Notes under the pieces: generated by a model
What the model was told of the DNA's origin: nothing
The model's database searches: none
The model's input: only the letters and a program-made list of their open reading frames with translations
Source of the DNA: Bradymonadales bacterium
GTDB lineage: Bacteria > Myxococcota_A > Bradymonadia > JAFGEP01
Direction: 5' to 3'
Assembly (NCBI GenBank): GCA_016931535.1
Contig: JAFGEP010000057.1
Location: 1 to 52,691 of the forward strand
Length of the DNA stretch: 52,691 nucleotides
Shown: positions 43,482-52,670 of the stretch, piece after piece
Numbering within the stretch: the first letter of the stretch is position 1
Layout: each line of letters opens with the position of its first letter
Position numbers and translations under genes: made by a program

Positions 43482-46400
43482 TTGAAACTTGCGACGGTTG
43501 ACGACCGTGGCATTCTCTCCTATGTACGGTGTCCATTGGACTCCATTCGATCGGTTGACGAGCAGGTGGCTGAACAGAACCCGCCCAGAGACGATGGGAC
43601 CTCCTCCAAGGAGGAGTGCCTTACGCCAGTAACCAGGCCCAACGAAGGCTTGCAGGGAGAGATGGGCGAGCTGGCTCGTCCACCCGTGGCCAGCGTTCCG
43701 GTAGGGACCGTCCTGGCCGATCGGTACCGGATTCTCAAGTGGATCGGCTCGGGCGGCATGGGAGCGGTCTACGAGGCTCTGGATCTGGACCTGGAAGAGC
43801 TGATCGCGCTCAAGCTGCTGCACGGGGATCTGGGTAGCGAGCGAAAGTACCGGCAGCGGATCCGAGAGGAGGTTCGACTGGCCCGGCGGGTATCCCACCC
43901 CAATGTGTGCCGGGTGCACGATCTCGGCTACCATGGCCAGCAGCTCTTTGTCACCATGGAGCTGTTGCGGGGGCAGACCCTCCGTTCCCTGTTCCGTCGA
44001 GAGGGTCCGACCTCGCTGGCCCAGGCGGCTCTGGCGCGCCGAATCGACATTGTGGTGCAGATCTGCTCTGGTCTGGCGGCTGCCCACAGCGCAGGGGTCA
44101 TGCACCGGGACGTCAAACCGGACAACATCATCGTGGAGGAGGATGGGCGGGCGGTGCTCACCGATTTTGGCATCGCCAGCCTGGCTGCCGAGCTGTCCAG
44201 GAGGCACCTGGTGGCGGGGACTCCGGGCTATATCGCACCCGAGGTGCTTCGCGGGGAGCCCTTCGACAACCGGGTGGATGTCTACGCCTGTGGTGTCCTG
44301 GCCTGGGAGCTGATCGCCAGGCGGCGTCCCTTCAAGGTCCCCGACATCAAGACGGCTCGGCGTCTGGCTCACAGCCGCCCCAAGCTTCCGCCGTTACCCC
44401 CCGAGTGCGCTCCGCCCATCGTGCTGGAGGCGCTGGATCGGGTGTTGGCCCAGGCGCTCGCACCCGATCCCGACAGCCGCATGCCTTCGGTGGAGATGTT
44501 CGCGGAAGCGCTGGCTCGGGCAGCCCGCGGCGACGAGCCGATGCCGTTCTCTCTCGACACCCGCCAGCCGGCGGGGTTCTACCGCGTCGGGGATCTCGTC
44601 AGCTCCCCCACCCCCTGGGGCATGGCCAAGGTGACCCCCGGCAGCGGGGAGCCGCTCCATACCCCCAAGGACTCCGGGATCTCCGGCGAGTACCTGGCCT
44701 ATAGCACGCCGACCCAGTCCTCAGGGCGGGGGCAGGTGGCCGGTGCACGCCGGAGCCAGATCCGGGTGGTCTCGGTGCTCCATTTCCGTCCCGAGCCCAC
44801 CTTCCTTGGAGGTCCAGCCCAAGCGGAGGCCGAATCGCCGCAAGCTTCCCCCAGCGACCAAGGGTCTGCTCCCTCCGGCATCTCGGTGCTGACCGGTACC
44901 TCCATGGACAACCTGGAGCGGGTGGTGGTCGATTTCGGCGGGACGCCGATCCTGGTGACCGACGATCGCCTCACGGCGGTGTTCGGAGCCCCCATCGCGC
45001 TCGGCGACGATGCAGCCCGAGCCGCTCGAGCGGCGCTCACCCTGGTGGAGATCTCGGGGAACACCGGAAGGGCCGGGATCGACACCGACCGGGTCCTGTT
45101 CCGCTCCAGCCCCGAAGGGACGCCCAGCGCTTCGGGTGATGCACTGGCGCGGGCTCAGGAGCTGGCCAGCGATGCCAACGCCGGTGAGGTGCGGGTGTCT
45201 CCCGCCACGGCCCGCCACCTGGTTGGTCGGTTTTTGACCTCGGAGGTGCCTCGCCTGACCCAGAGCTTCGAGAAGCGGGCTTTGATCGTGCACCCTCAGG
45301 CGCCTGAGGGGGCCATGCTGGGGCTTGGTGACCTGCCGCTTTTGGTGGCTCGCAACCGGGAGCTCGGTCAGCTGGAGGAGCTGGTCCGGCAGGCCTGTGA
45401 GAACCGCTCTCCGCGCTACGCCACCGTCTTGTCTCCACAAGGTTACGGCAAGAGCAGACTCCGCCTGGAGTTGACGCGTCGCTTGCGAGAGCGCCGGGAC
45501 CTGGAGTGGTTGGTGGCCAGGACCACACCGCTGGGGGAGGCGGCCCCACTGGCCCTGCTCCATGCTGCCAGCCCGGAGTGGTTCGCTTCGGCCACTGGCA
45601 AGGAGATCCAGAGTCGGGAGGCGGCCTTTACCGCGGCCCGCCGATGGCTGGTCCGACGCGCGGCGCGGCGTCCGGTGTGTTTGCTGATCGAGGACCTGCA
45701 CTGGGCCGACGATGCCTCCCTGGCGTTCTTGATGGATCTCCGGCAGAGCCTGGATGGGGTGCCGGTGGCCATCTTGGTTTTCTGCCGCCCCGACCTGGAG
45801 ATCCGCTTGCCCGGCTGGTTTGCTCCCCTTCCCTCGGAGGAGGCGAGCCACCTGGTCATGCGGCTCGATCCTCTCGATGACCGTTCGGCCCTCGAGCTGG
45901 CTACTGCCCTGGCCCCGTCGGCAAGCGACGAGCTGTTGCGCGAGCTGGTGCAGCGCGCGGAGGGCAACCCCTTCTTCATCGAGGAGCTGGCCCGCAACCT
46001 GCAGGAGCAGCGGATCAACCACTCCACCAGCCCGATGGTGTTGCCCCCCACCGTGGAGGCGGTCATCCAGGCCCGCCTGGACCGCCTCTATCCGACAGAG
46101 CGGGAGGTGGCCTGCGCGGCCGCCGTGGTCGGACGCGAGTTCTGGCGGGAAGCGGCCCGCGCCGCCCTGGCCGATCGGTCCGCGCTCAGCGACGTCCAGC
46201 TCGACCTGGCTCTGGCCGAGCTGGAGAGACGCTCCATCGTCTTCGCCCTGCCGCCCTCCGGCCTGGATGACGACCGCTACACTTTCGAGCACACCCTGGT
46301 CCGTGACGTCGCCTACCAGCAGCTGGCCCCCTCCGACCGCCGCCGGGCCCACATCGCCGTGGCCAGGTGGCTGGAGCAGCGGGCCTACAGCAAGGAGGCT

Positions 46401-47714
46401 CCGCCCGATCCCATGCTCATCTTTGCCATCGCTCGCCACCTCGACATGGGCGGCGATCGAAGTGGAGCGAGGGAGGCCTATCGCAGGGCCGGAGCTCGTT
46501 CGCTGGAGCTGTTCGCCTACCGGGAGGCGGCCCGCTCGCTGCGACGGGCTCAGGAGCTGTCGGAGCATCCCGACGCCGATCTGCTGGAGAAGCTGGGGGA
46601 CGCGGTCCTGGTCGCCGAAGATGTGAAGGCCGCCTGGACCGCTTACCTGGCGGCATTGGACCTGGTCTCCCAGGACAGCCTGTTGACCGCCAGGTTGTAC
46701 GAGAAGCTTGGGGGCTGTGCCCAGAACGAGGGAGATGCCGCTTCGGCCGTCGCCTGGTTCGAGAAAGGGCTGGCCGCCGTCGCTCCGGAGGGAGCGCTCA
46801 CCGAGGAGGCCCGTGAAAACCCCACCATCCCGGCCTCCCTGTACAGCGCCTTGGGGTGGACCACCGGGTATGTCCTGGGCAACCGAGAACGCGGGCTGGC
46901 AGCCTGCGAACGGGCGGTGGCGCTGCTGGAGGGCACGCCCCACCAGCGCGATCTGGCTCATGCCTACAGTCGTCTGGGCACCAACTACATGCGCATGGGG
47001 CTGTGGCGCGATCAGACCTACTGCTACCAGCGCCAGCTCGAGATCGCCCGCGAGCTGGCCCAACTGGACCTCCAGTGCTACGCTCATGTGAACATCGGCG
47101 TGGCGCTCACCAACCTGGGCGAGATCGACCAGGCCCTTCAGCACACCCGGGAAGCGCTGGTACTGGCTGCCCGCATGGGAGACTCCGGCACCGCCGCGCT
47201 GGCCCGATCCAACCTGGCCGGTCTGCTGATCGAGAAAGGCGACCTCACCAACGCGCGCATCGAGCTGGATGAAGCGCTGCGCGTGAGCAAGAAGGTCGGA
47301 ATGCGCACCTTCGTCTCCGAAGCGCATACCTACTATGCCCGATTGCTCTACCTGTCGGGAGACCTGGAGGGTGCCATCGCCATGGCTCACCAGGCGATCG
47401 AGCTGGCTACCCGCTCCCAGGATACCGTCGATCACGGCATCGCCCTGCGCATACTCGGCTTGCTGCTGGTTCGCCAGGGCAAGCTGGAGGATGCCAAGCA
47501 GGCCATCTCGCAATCTCTGAGCTACCTCAAAGACGCCGATCCTTGCGAGGAGGCGCGGACCCAGGTGGCTGAGGCTCGGCTCCTGGTGGCGGGAAAACAG
47601 CCCGGCGACCTGGAACGAGCTCAGCGGTTGCTCGATGCCGCCCAGGAGACCTTCACCCGCCTCGGCGCCTCTCTCGACCTTACTTACCTCCACCAGCCCC
47701 AGGACATCCGGTAG
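43482..47714 (+). CDS. Ser/Thr protein kinase with pseudo-cyclase, AAA and TPR regions
   Basis: A 1,410-residue cytoplasmic signalling protein. Residues about 80-345 form an active-looking kinase: GSGGMGAVYEA, IALKLL (Lys), HRDVKPDNI, TDFGIAS and GTPGYIAPE. Residues about 425-600 resemble a class III cyclase homology domain that has lost its metal Asp residues. An AAA_16-type ATPase follows with Walker A SPQGYGKS (651-658; first Gly replaced) and Walker B CLLIEDLHWADD (Glu737, Asp738). From about 990 to the end, helical repeats of the TPR type form a sensor or scaffold. The layout matches large kinases known in myxobacteria. The start is unsure: TTG 43482, GTG 43566 or ATG 43662, all upstream of the kinase fold. 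Confidence 0.92.
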   Translation: MKLATVDDRGILSYVRCPLDSIRSVDEQVAEQNPPRDDGTSSKEECLTPVTRPNEGLQGEMGELARPPVASVPVGTVLADRYRILKWIGSGGMGAVYEALDLDLEELIALKLLHGDLGSERKYRQRIREEVRLARRVSHPNVCRVHDLGYHGQQLFVTMELLRGQTLRSLFRREGPTSLAQAALARRIDIVVQICSGLAAAHSAGVMHRDVKPDNIIVEEDGRAVLTDFGIASLAAELSRRHLVAGTPGYIAPEVLRGEPFDNRVDVYACGVLAWELIARRRPFKVPDIKTARRLAHSRPKLPPLPPECAPPIVLEALDRVLAQALAPDPDSRMPSVEMFAEALARAARGDEPMPFSLDTRQPAGFYRVGDLVSSPTPWGMAKVTPGSGEPLHTPKDSGISGEYLAYSTPTQSSGRGQVAGARRSQIRVVSVLHFRPEPTFLGGPAQAEAESPQASPSDQGSAPSGISVLTGTSMDNLERVVVDFGGTPILVTDDRLTAVFGAPIALGDDAARAARAALTLVEISGNTGRAGIDTDRVLFRSSPEGTPSASGDALARAQELASDANAGEVRVSPATARHLVGRFLTSEVPRLTQSFEKRALIVHPQAPEGAMLGLGDLPLLVARNRELGQLEELVRQACENRSPRYATVLSPQGYGKSRLRLELTRRLRERRDLEWLVARTTPLGEAAPLALLHAASPEWFASATGKEIQSREAAFTAARRWLVRRAARRPVCLLIEDLHWADDASLAFLMDLRQSLDGVPVAILVFCRPDLEIRLPGWFAPLPSEEASHLVMRLDPLDDRSALELATALAPSASDELLRELVQRAEGNPFFIEELARNLQEQRINHSTSPMVLPPTVEAVIQARLDRLYPTEREVACAAAVVGREFWREAARAALADRSALSDVQLDLALAELERRSIVFALPPSGLDDDRYTFEHTLVRDVAYQQLAPSDRRRAHIAVARWLEQRAYSKEAPPDPMLIFAIARHLDMGGDRSGAREAYRRAGARSLELFAYREAARSLRRAQELSEHPDADLLEKLGDAVLVAEDVKAAWTAYLAALDLVSQDSLLTARLYEKLGGCAQNEGDAASAVAWFEKGLAAVAPEGALTEEARENPTIPASLYSALGWTTGYVLGNRERGLAACERAVALLEGTPHQRDLAHAYSRLGTNYMRMGLWRDQTYCYQRQLEIARELAQLDLQCYAHVNIGVALTNLGEIDQALQHTREALVLAARMGDSGTAALARSNLAGLLIEKGDLTNARIELDEALRVSKKVGMRTFVSEAHTYYARLLYLSGDLEGAIAMAHQAIELATRSQDTVDHGIALRILGLLLVRQGKLEDAKQAISQSLSYLKDADPCEEARTQVAEARLLVAGKQPGDLERAQRLLDAAQETFTRLGASLDLTYLHQPQDIR

Positions 47715-47717
47715 CCA

Positions 47718-47758
47718 GGTCTCAACCGCTCCGACCCGACAGGTCATTTCGTGAGACC
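47718..47758 (+). terminator. nested hairpin after the kinase gene
   Basis: GGTCTCA (47718-47724) pairs with TGAGACC (47752-47758), and inside it GACC pairs with GGTC around a CGACA loop. It begins three bases after the kinase stop and is a probable terminator or 3' stabiliser, without a clear U-tract. The rest of the 246-base gap holds no gene I can see; AGAGGAGAGAAC just before 47961 is the ribosome-binding site of the next gene. Confidence 0.4.
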
Positions 47759-47960
47759 CCACCAGGCGGTGCCAGCGCCAATGCGCCAATTGCCTATTTC
47801 GCCGCCTTCCCTCCCTGTGCTAAGCTCGGCAGACGTTGTTTGCGCCCGGCGGGCTGGAACAGGTGACCTGGGCCGGTGGTTCGAATGATCGCAACACCCA
47901 GGAGGGGCGAGGTTTAGACCAGGGTCTCATCGGTCCCGTTCGCGGAGAGGAGAGAACAAG

Positions 47961-48974
47961 ATGAAACGGTACCTGTCGTGTTTGGTGGTTGTGGTACTCA
48001 CCCTCGGTTCCGGGGTGGTGATGGCCCAGAACTGGCGGCGTGAGCCGACGTTCGGTGCCACCTACCTCAACAGCGGGTTCATCCCCGATCCGGCCGAGTA
48101 TCCCTTGACCGCAGGGGGTGGCCGAGATCCCGTCAATGTGGCCACCTTGGGACTGTCCGACTCCTTGACCGGTCAGTACTGCGGGCAGGCCTTCATCACG
48201 CGTGCCCCCGATTTCCGCTTCTACTTCGAGCCATCAAGCCGTTTCAGCTTCCTGCGATTCTACGTCGTCACCCACAACGGAGCCGATGCCACCCTCCTGG
48301 TCAATCAACCCGATACCACCTGGCGCTGCAACGATGACTCCTTCGGGACCCTCATGCCCTCCATCGACTTTGTCAACCCGATGCCGGGCCAGTACGACAT
48401 CTGGGTGGGTACCTATGATGCCTCCTCCAACAACCCCGCCACCTTCCACGTGACCGAGCTCCAGCAGAACAACCCCGGCAGGGTGCTGGGCGTCACCTCG
48501 ACCGCACCACCTCCCCCGCCGACACCCCAGGGACAGCAGATGATCGCCGGCCTCAATACCACCACGTTTTCCGGCACCTACGCCCCCATCTCGGTATCCG
48601 CCGGCTTCCTGCCCGACCCCGTCGTGGTCTCCGGCAGCGGGGGGGGAACCGTCTCCGTCCCCAACATCCGGATCACCCCCGTCAATGGCCAGAGCTGCTC
48701 CGGCTGGGTCACCCCCATCCCCAGCCACATCATGACCCTCTCCTCCAACTTCTCCTACATCCGCCTGGATGCCATGGCACAAGACGGCGGCGACACGACC
48801 CTGATCCTCCAGGATCCCTACGGGAACTACTGGTGCAGCGATGACGATGGAGGGAGCTTGAACCCCCGCATCCAGGGGGCCCTCAACGCCGGGATGTACC
48901 GCATCTGGGTGGGGAGCTACGGCGCCGGCCAGACGCATCCCTACAACCTCAGCGTGACCGAGTACCGCCCATGA
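47961..48974 (+). CDS. secreted protein with two duplicated beta-sandwich modules
   Basis: The 337-residue product has a cleavable signal peptide (MKRYLSCLVVVVLTLGSGVVMAQ). It contains two similar halves, each opening with a LNSGFIPDP or VSAGFLPDP motif and ending DTTWRCNDDSFGTLMPSI...GQYDIWVGTY or GNYWCSDDDGGSLNPRI...GMYRIWVGSY. This pattern (loss-of-charge strand, Cys-Asn/Ser-Asp-Asp, then W-V-G) is like the pre-peptidase C-terminal (PPC) fold used as an adhesion or secretion module. A Pro-rich linker joins the halves. AGAGGAGAGAAC precedes the start. Confidence 0.82.
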   Translation: MKRYLSCLVVVVLTLGSGVVMAQNWRREPTFGATYLNSGFIPDPAEYPLTAGGGRDPVNVATLGLSDSLTGQYCGQAFITRAPDFRFYFEPSSRFSFLRFYVVTHNGADATLLVNQPDTTWRCNDDSFGTLMPSIDFVNPMPGQYDIWVGTYDASSNNPATFHVTELQQNNPGRVLGVTSTAPPPPPTPQGQQMIAGLNTTTFSGTYAPISVSAGFLPDPVVVSGSGGGTVSVPNIRITPVNGQSCSGWVTPIPSHIMTLSSNFSYIRLDAMAQDGGDTTLILQDPYGNYWCSDDDGGSLNPRIQGALNAGMYRIWVGSYGAGQTHPYNLSVTEYRP

Positions 48975-48985
48975 GCCGTCGATCC

Positions 48986-49027
48986 GCCACCTTGCGTGGC
49001 TCGATCACGCCTTTACCCCTCGAGGGG
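48986..49027 (+). terminator. two hairpins after the duplicated secreted protein
   Basis: GCCAC-CTTGC-GTGGC (48986-49000) and the palindrome CCCCTCGAGGGG (49016-49027) follow the stop of the gene closely. They are candidates for transcription end. Neither has a U-tract. Confidence 0.3.
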
Positions 49028-49155
49028 GGCCGCTCGTGGCTGGTCTCCTCCGTTTCACCCGGCTCACCGTTTCCGAGCGAACAACCGCGAGCGGCGCTTG
49101 CCAGTGCCGCGCCGCTCGCTGGGCCAGTGGAGGATTCTGGGAGCTGTCTTTACCG

Positions 49156-50016
49156 GTGTCTCCAGTGACCCTGCCGGATACACTCGACAGGGACCGGCCA
49201 CCTGCTGTGACCGCCAGGACACCGCGCTTCCGCCCCATCCGATCTTCCGGGTATCGCCTGGCCTGGGCGGCAGCTCTCGCGTTTCTTTTCGGTTGGATCG
49301 GAGCGGGCTGCCGCAGCGATCGTGTCGCTCGGGAGGCCCCTGCCCAACCCATCGTCCTGCTGCAACAGGTCGCCGAGCCATCGACAGCGATCGGCGGATC
49401 GCCTGGACCTCAGGATCGCGTGCCATCCGTGGTCTTGCCGCCACCCTCCGCCGAGGGAGGAATGGCTCTGGGCGACGCCCTCCGCCTTCGCCGCTCCATC
49501 CGATCCTACACCTCGGATGCGCTGTCGTTGGACGACCTCTCCCAGCTGCTGTGGGCTGCACAGGGCATCACCCATCCCGAGGGACGACGCACGGTGCCCT
49601 CCGCCGGCGCAACCTATCCGTACGAGCTCTATGTGGCTGCCGATCGGGTCGAGGGCTTGGATCCCGGCCTGTATCACTATGTTGTCGGTGATCACCGATT
49701 GGATCTGGTCACAGCGGGAGCGCTTGGACCGGCGCTGGCCGACCTGTCCGCGGGACAGCGCTGGATGGCCCAGGCTCCGGTCTTCTTGGTCCTTTTGGCC
49801 GATCTTTCGCGCACCGCGGTCCGGTACGGTGATCGTGGCGAGTGCTACGTGTGGCTGGAAGGGGGGGGCATCGTCATGGCCGTGTCGCTCCAGGCCGTCT
49901 CTTTGGGGCTGGCTACCGTGTGCGTGGGCGCCTTCGACGATGACCGGCTCCAGGCGATCATCGGCGGCGATCTGTTGCCGGTCGCCATACTGCCGGTGGG
50001 CAGACCGAATCGATGA
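49156..50016 (+). CDS. SagB/nitroreductase-family lipoprotein
   Basis: The 286-residue product (from GTG 49156) has a lipoprotein-like signal (LAWAAALAFLFGWIGAGC). The rest is a nitroreductase/SagB-type FMN domain: ALRLRRSIRSYTSDALSLDDLSQLLWAAQG near the start, PSAGATYPYELYV, GLYHYV, and VWLEGGGIVMAVSLQAVSLGLATVCVGAF near the end. These enzymes bind FMN and use NAD(P)H, or in SagB types oxidise azolines in peptides, and are normally cytoplasmic; an exported one is unusual. Starts at 49036 (ATG), 49156, 49165 or 49207 (GTG) are all open. Confidence 0.78.
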   Translation: MSPVTLPDTLDRDRPPAVTARTPRFRPIRSSGYRLAWAAALAFLFGWIGAGCRSDRVAREAPAQPIVLLQQVAEPSTAIGGSPGPQDRVPSVVLPPPSAEGGMALGDALRLRRSIRSYTSDALSLDDLSQLLWAAQGITHPEGRRTVPSAGATYPYELYVAADRVEGLDPGLYHYVVGDHRLDLVTAGALGPALADLSAGQRWMAQAPVFLVLLADLSRTAVRYGDRGECYVWLEGGGIVMAVSLQAVSLGLATVCVGAFDDDRLQAIIGGDLLPVAILPVGRPNR

Positions 50017-50242
50017 AGCGCCGTTCGACTGGTGTCCAGCGGGCCACGCCGGCCCCGACCCGTTGGGATCCCATCGTGCTGCCTGGTCGCTCTTCGCGCT
50101 CCTGGCGTTTCCTGCGATCCGGCCAGCGACTGCGGTAGAATGCGGATACTGTCGGTTTTTTTCCCCAGGATCGCTCTTCTCCTGGGAGGCGATTGGTGCC
50201 AAGAAAGGGGCTGGTCGATCCGCGGCGACGACGGGGGAGTCC

Positions 50243-52543
50243 ATGGGGTCGAATGAGGCAGGGGATCGGGGTGCGACACCGAGAGGAGACGCACCACCGG
50301 TCCAGAAGAACCAGTTCGGCACCTTCGGCGGGGTGTTCACCCCGGCCATCCTGACGGTTCTGGGCGTCATCATGTTCATGCGCGCCAACTTCGTGGTTGG
50401 CCACGCTGGAATTCTGCACGCTGGCCTGATCCTGATCTTGGCCGCCTCCATCTCCTTTCTCACCGGGCTGTCGATATCTGCCATTTCCACCAATACTCCG
50501 GTGGCCGGTGGAGGGGTGTACTTTCTCATCTCGCGCTCCCTGGGGCCGGAGTTCGGAGGGGCCATCGGTCTGACCCTGTACCTGGCACAGGCGCTGTCGG
50601 TCCCTTTCTACGTGCTGGGGTTTACCGAGGCGTTGGTGTCCACCTTTCCCGTCCTGCAACCGCACTTCATGGTTATCACGCTATCCACCGCCACCCTGCT
50701 GTTCGTGATCGCCTATGTGGGGGCCGGTTGGGCGATTCGCGTCCAGTTCGTGGTGCTGGCGGTGTTGATGCTCAGCGTGTTGGTTTTTCTGGGAGGAGCT
50801 GCGCTGCAGTTCGATTGGGGCCGATTTTCCGACAACCTGGGCGTGCCATCCGACTCTTTTCTCTCGACCTTCGCCCAAGGGGCACCGGAGATCTTCCAGC
50901 GGCACGGTTTCTGGCTGCTGTTCGCCATCTACTTTCCGGCGGTCACCGGCATCATGGCCGGGGTCAACATGTCGGGCGACCTGAAGAACCCGGCTCGCTC
51001 GCTGCCTCTGGGAACACTGGCCGCCATCGGGGTCGGATTCGTCATCTACATCTCCCAGATCATCCTGTGTGGAGGAGCGATCGATCGGGGACAGCTGATC
51101 GCCGATCCGTACAACTCGCTGACCAGACTGGCATTATTTGGTGCCGGGTTCCTGGTGACCGCCGGGGTGTTCGCCGCGACCCTGTCCAGCGCCATCGGGT
51201 CGTTCGTGAGTGCGCCTCGGGTACTGCAGGCCCTGGCACGGGATGATCTGTTGCGATTCGTCCGGCCTTTTTCCCAAGGCTCGACCAAGGGTGACGAGCC
51301 GAGACGGGCCTTGTGGCTGACCCTGTTGCTTACGGTTGGGGTGTTGGCGGTGGTGGGTGGGGGAAGCGGTGGAGCAGCGCTCAACCTGGTGGCGGCGATC
51401 ATCAGCATGTTTTTCCTGGTGAGCTACGGGGTGACCAACTTGGCTGCCTTTGTGGAAGTGGTGGGACAGAACCCCTCTTTTCGACCGCGTTTCAAGTATT
51501 TCCACTGGGCAGCCGCCCTGGCCGGAGCGCTGGGGTGCATCGGCGCGGCCCTGGCGATCGACCCGGCTTCGGCGCTCATCGCCACCATCATCACTGCGGC
51601 CATCTGGTACTACGTGAAGCGTCGCGGTTTGACGACCTCCTTTGGAGATGCCCGGCGGGGTTTCACCTTTTCGCAAGTCCGAAATGGCTTGTTGAGACTT
51701 GAAGAGAGTCGCGTGGACGCCAAGAACTGGCGGCCGACGATCCTGGTGCTGTCCGGCAACCCGAATACGCGCTTGACACTGGTTACCTACGGCCTGTGGT
51801 TGGGGGCGGGTCGAGGTCTGGTCACCATGGCCCAGCTGTTGGTGGGGCGGTTTTCCGACCTGGTGGAGCAGCGAGAGCAGTCGTTGAAGTCGCTCAAGGA
51901 GTTCGTCTCACGCAACCGGATCCCGGCCTTTGTGGACGTTGCGGTGGTGCCCGAGTTCGACGTGGGGTTGCAGGTCTTCTTGCAGTCCCACTCCCTGGGA
52001 CCGCTGAAGCCCAACCTCATCCTGTTCGGCTGGTCGGATGATCCGTCACGGGTGCCCTCCTTCCTGGAGCATCTGCGCGTGGCCGCCGAGATCGGCATGA
52101 GCATCTTGCTCCTGGTCGACCGGGAGCTGCCATCTCCTGGGGAGAAGATGCGGATCGATGTCTGGTGGCGGGGTCGCGAGAACGGTTCGTTGATGATCAT
52201 CCTGGCCCACCTGTTGGCCAGCAACCAGGAATGGGTGGGGGCGACCATTCGCATCATCCGTGCGGTTGCCCACCCAAACGAGAGGGAGGAAGCTCAACTT
52301 GAACTCGCCCACCTGGTCGAAGCGGCCCGGGTGGAGACCGAAGTGCGGGTAGTGGTCTCGGATCGCCCCATTGCGGAAGTGCTGCACCGGGAGTCTGTGG
52401 GGGCGACCGTGGTGCTTCTCGGTTTCAACCTTCCCGCCGTTGGCCAGGAGATGGAGTTCCAAAGTCGTTTCAACAAGCTGCTCTTGGGGCTCCCCACAAC
52501 CTTGCTGGTCTGCTCCTCTGGAGAGGCCGACCTGGCCGCCTGA
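50243..52543 (+). CDS. SLC12-like cation-chloride cotransporter (APC superfamily)
   Basis: The 766-residue product has about 12 membrane helices and starts its fold with FGTFGGVFTPAILTVLGVIMFMRANFVVG, closely following the first helix of Na-K-Cl and K-Cl cotransporters, in animals the SLC12 family. Further signs are GGGVYFLISRSLGPEFGGAIGL, FPAVTGIMAGVNMSGDLKNP and SAIGSFVSAPRVLQALARDD. The C-terminal 290 residues form a soluble domain with a universal-stress-like alpha/beta texture, as in the family. It likely carries amino acids or ions with chloride; the substrate is open. GGGGGAG lies before the ATG. The longer frame from 49322 is the shadow of the gene before it. Confidence 0.88.
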   Translation: MGSNEAGDRGATPRGDAPPVQKNQFGTFGGVFTPAILTVLGVIMFMRANFVVGHAGILHAGLILILAASISFLTGLSISAISTNTPVAGGGVYFLISRSLGPEFGGAIGLTLYLAQALSVPFYVLGFTEALVSTFPVLQPHFMVITLSTATLLFVIAYVGAGWAIRVQFVVLAVLMLSVLVFLGGAALQFDWGRFSDNLGVPSDSFLSTFAQGAPEIFQRHGFWLLFAIYFPAVTGIMAGVNMSGDLKNPARSLPLGTLAAIGVGFVIYISQIILCGGAIDRGQLIADPYNSLTRLALFGAGFLVTAGVFAATLSSAIGSFVSAPRVLQALARDDLLRFVRPFSQGSTKGDEPRRALWLTLLLTVGVLAVVGGGSGGAALNLVAAIISMFFLVSYGVTNLAAFVEVVGQNPSFRPRFKYFHWAAALAGALGCIGAALAIDPASALIATIITAAIWYYVKRRGLTTSFGDARRGFTFSQVRNGLLRLEESRVDAKNWRPTILVLSGNPNTRLTLVTYGLWLGAGRGLVTMAQLLVGRFSDLVEQREQSLKSLKEFVSRNRIPAFVDVAVVPEFDVGLQVFLQSHSLGPLKPNLILFGWSDDPSRVPSFLEHLRVAAEIGMSILLLVDRELPSPGEKMRIDVWWRGRENGSLMIILAHLLASNQEWVGATIRIIRAVAHPNEREEAQLELAHLVEAARVETEVRVVVSDRPIAEVLHRESVGATVVLLGFNLPAVGQEMEFQSRFNKLLLGLPTTLLVCSSGEADLAA

Positions 52544-52648
52544 TCGAAGGCGAGTGAGTCGATCGCCGATAACCCTCGTGGATTGCGTGGGTTGTACGGG
52601 GTGTAGCCTGGGCATTTCCCCTCGCCTACGCGACTCCACCACCCACCG

Positions 52649-52670
52649 GCGGTTACCTGCCGGTAACCGC
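52649..52670 (+). terminator. perfect 9-bp hairpin after the transporter gene
   Basis: GCGGTTACC-TGCC-GGTAACCGC forms a perfect stem with a 4-base loop about 105 bases after the transporter stop. There is no U-tract. It is the best-formed stem-loop near the right edge and may end the transporter transcript. Confidence 0.4.

Noticed and set aside
44721..47789. 1,022-residue reverse open frame across the kinase
   Set aside because: Antisense to the kinase/AAA/TPR gene, which has strong motifs throughout.
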